This document shows, one piece after another, positions 34,674-36,092 of a stretch of 36,092 nt of DNA. Every line of letters begins with the position of its first letter. Position 1 is the stretch's first letter. A program made the translations under genes and the position numbers. Source of the DNA: Phycisphaera mikurensis NBRC 102666 (GTDB lineage Bacteria > Planctomycetota > Phycisphaerae > Phycisphaerales > SM1A02); the NCBI GenBank assembly GCA_945877905.1, contig CAMDUT010000006.1, positions 1-36,092 of the forward strand, given 5' to 3'. The notes under the pieces were generated by a model, which worked only from the letters and a program-made list of their open reading frames with translations, had not been told where the DNA came from and ran no database searches.

Positions 34674-36092
34674 GCGGCTCAGGGCGCGCGCGATCTCGGC
34701 CATGCGCGTCGCCGCCGGGCCGTCCCGGTGGACCAGCGGCGCCAGCTTCGCGGCGCGCGACGCGAGCTCCGCCCGCAGCGCCGCGGCGAGCGGCGCGTTC
34801 CCGGCGGCGCGGGCATGCGCCTCCTCGGCCGCCAGCCTCCCGACGAGCGCCCACTCGGCGCGGTGCGATCCCATCCACGAATCCGCCGCCGGCGCGTCCG
34901 CGGCCGCCGCGAGCGCCGCCCCGAGCGCGGGCCGGGGCGCGGCCCACGGCGCGACGCGCTCGGAGAGCAGCGCCACGAACCAGGCGAGCGGGAGCTCGTC
35001 GTCGAGCCTCGCCAGCTGCGCGTCGGCGCCCGCCGCGTCGCCCGCGAGCAGGCACTCGAGCGCCAGCGCGCCGCGTCCGGCGATCGCCTTGGGATGGATG
35101 GCAAGGTCGGCGACGGGGCTCGACCAACCGCCCCACCGCTCGAGGTCGCGTGCCCCGGCCAGCCGCGGCGACAGTGCGTTCGACGCCTCGAGCGCCGCCA
35201 TGACGCGCGCGAGGCGCAGCATCGCTCCCGTGGCCTCCGCCGTGCCGCGTCCGTCGGACCACGCCTTCACCCACCGCGTGCGCGCGCGGTCGATCGCGCC
35301 CAGGAGGTCCTTGCCGCGCCCGAGCGCCGCCTCGGACGCCGCGGGGCTCGATGCGCGCAGGCCCGCCTCCAGCGGCAGCGACCGGAAGGTCTCGAGCTCG
35401 CGGGCGAACCGGTCGACCGTCGCGCGGGCGGCGGCCTGCTCGGCGGGGAGCTTCAGGTTCGCCACCCACCGCTTCGTGAGGGCGACGAAGCGTTCCCGCG
35501 AGGGTGCGTTCATCGCGGCGATCGCGTCCGGCCAGCCCTTCATCGCTGCGAGCCGCGCCGGGTCCGCGGCGCCCGGGTCCGGCGCACCGTCGGGCGCGGC
35601 GCCCGGGTCGGCCGGCATTCCTCCGCCGCCCGGCCCGAGTTCCGCCTCCGCGGGCCACGCCGTCGCGGGAACCACCGCGGGCGGCGCGCCCGGGGCCCCC
35701 GTCGATCCGGACCCCTTGGCCTCGAGCAGCGCGACGGCCTCGCGCATCGGCGCGAGCACCTCGCGGAGCGCGCGCTCGGGCTCGGCCGCGGGCGGCGGCA
35801 CGTCGAGCCCGTGCTCGGCCGAGCGCACGAACCGCGCCAGCGCCGCGGTCACGGCGGGGCTCACGCGGCGCTCGGCCTCCGCGGAGGCGAGCGCGGCATC
35901 GAGCGCGGCGCACGCGCGCGCGAGGCGCAGCCCCGCGACCGCCATGGCCTGCGCGTCGTCCGGCGCGTCGTTGCCGCGGGAGAGCAGGTCGAATGCCACG
36001 CGCCGCAGCGCGAGCGCCGCGTCGCGCGCGGGCCCGGGCGGCGTCGCCGACATCCGCTCGATCTCGCGCCGCACGGACTGCGCCGCCGCGAC
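34671..36092 (-). CDS. Hypothetical Ala-rich protein, 5' end beyond the window (partial)
   Basis: Frame open to the window edge (VAAAQS-VRREIERMSATPPG...); ends ...RMAEIARALSR*; Pro/Gly-rich linker in the middle; no recognised domain. Confidence 0.6.
   Translation of the reverse strand, partial: VAAAQSVRREIERMSATPPGPARDAALALRRVAFDLLSRGNDAPDDAQAMAVAGLRLARACAALDAALASAEAERRVSPAVTAALARFVRSAEHGLDVPPPAAEPERALREVLAPMREAVALLEAKGSGSTGAPGAPPAVVPATAWPAEAELGPGGGGMPADPGAAPDGAPDPGAADPARLAAMKGWPDAIAAMNAPSRERFVALTKRWVANLKLPAEQAAARATVDRFARELETFRSLPLEAGLRASSPAASEAALGRGKDLLGAIDRARTRWVKAWSDGRGTAEATGAMLRLARVMAALEASNALSPRLAGARDLERWGGWSSPVADLAIHPKAIAGRGALALECLLAGDAAGADAQLARLDDELPLAWFVALLSERVAPWAAPRPALGAALAAAADAPAADSWMGSHRAEWALVGRLAAEEAHARAAGNAPLAAALRAELASRAAKLAPLVHRDGPAATRMAEIARALSR

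Overview
This 36 kb window is very GC-rich and almost fully coding. It looks chromosomal and resembles a Planctomycetota/Phycisphaerae-like bacterium (inferred from tandem prepilin-type N-methylation proteins, a tail-anchored Ser/Thr kinase with DLG, and bacterial topoisomerase VI; not proven). No phage, IS element, CRISPR array, tRNA or rRNA was recognised. Recognisable genes, left to right: C-terminus of a probable Topo VI B; Topo VI A; sensor histidine kinase coupled to a cold-shock protein; pnp; rpsO; acyl-CoA carboxylase carboxyltransferase; rdgB; YkgJ-type Cys-cluster protein; flippase-like TM protein; GT2; floA; two NfeD proteins; two paralogous prepilin-type proteins; RidA; Ser/Thr kinase; maf; lpxK; HU-family protein; dnaB; ECF sigma, putative anti-sigma and periplasmic coiled-coil module; oligopeptide ABC cluster; bcp; dut; DegT aminotransferase; PIG-L deacetylase; and an Ala-rich hypothetical protein. 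Strongest non-obvious signals: (1) a recurring TANNNT-N7-start-codon arrangement that looks like leaderless promoters lacking a -35. In three cases the TAG stop codon of the upstream gene forms the first half of the -10 hexamer, and these are the only three TAG stops I see in the window. (2) A nested, apparently bistable structured element in the roughly 535 bp non-coding region upstream of the prepilin genes and ridA. (3) An ECF sigma/TM protein/periplasmic helical protein module. (4) An oligopeptide ABC cluster whose permeases carry large lineage-type insertions.
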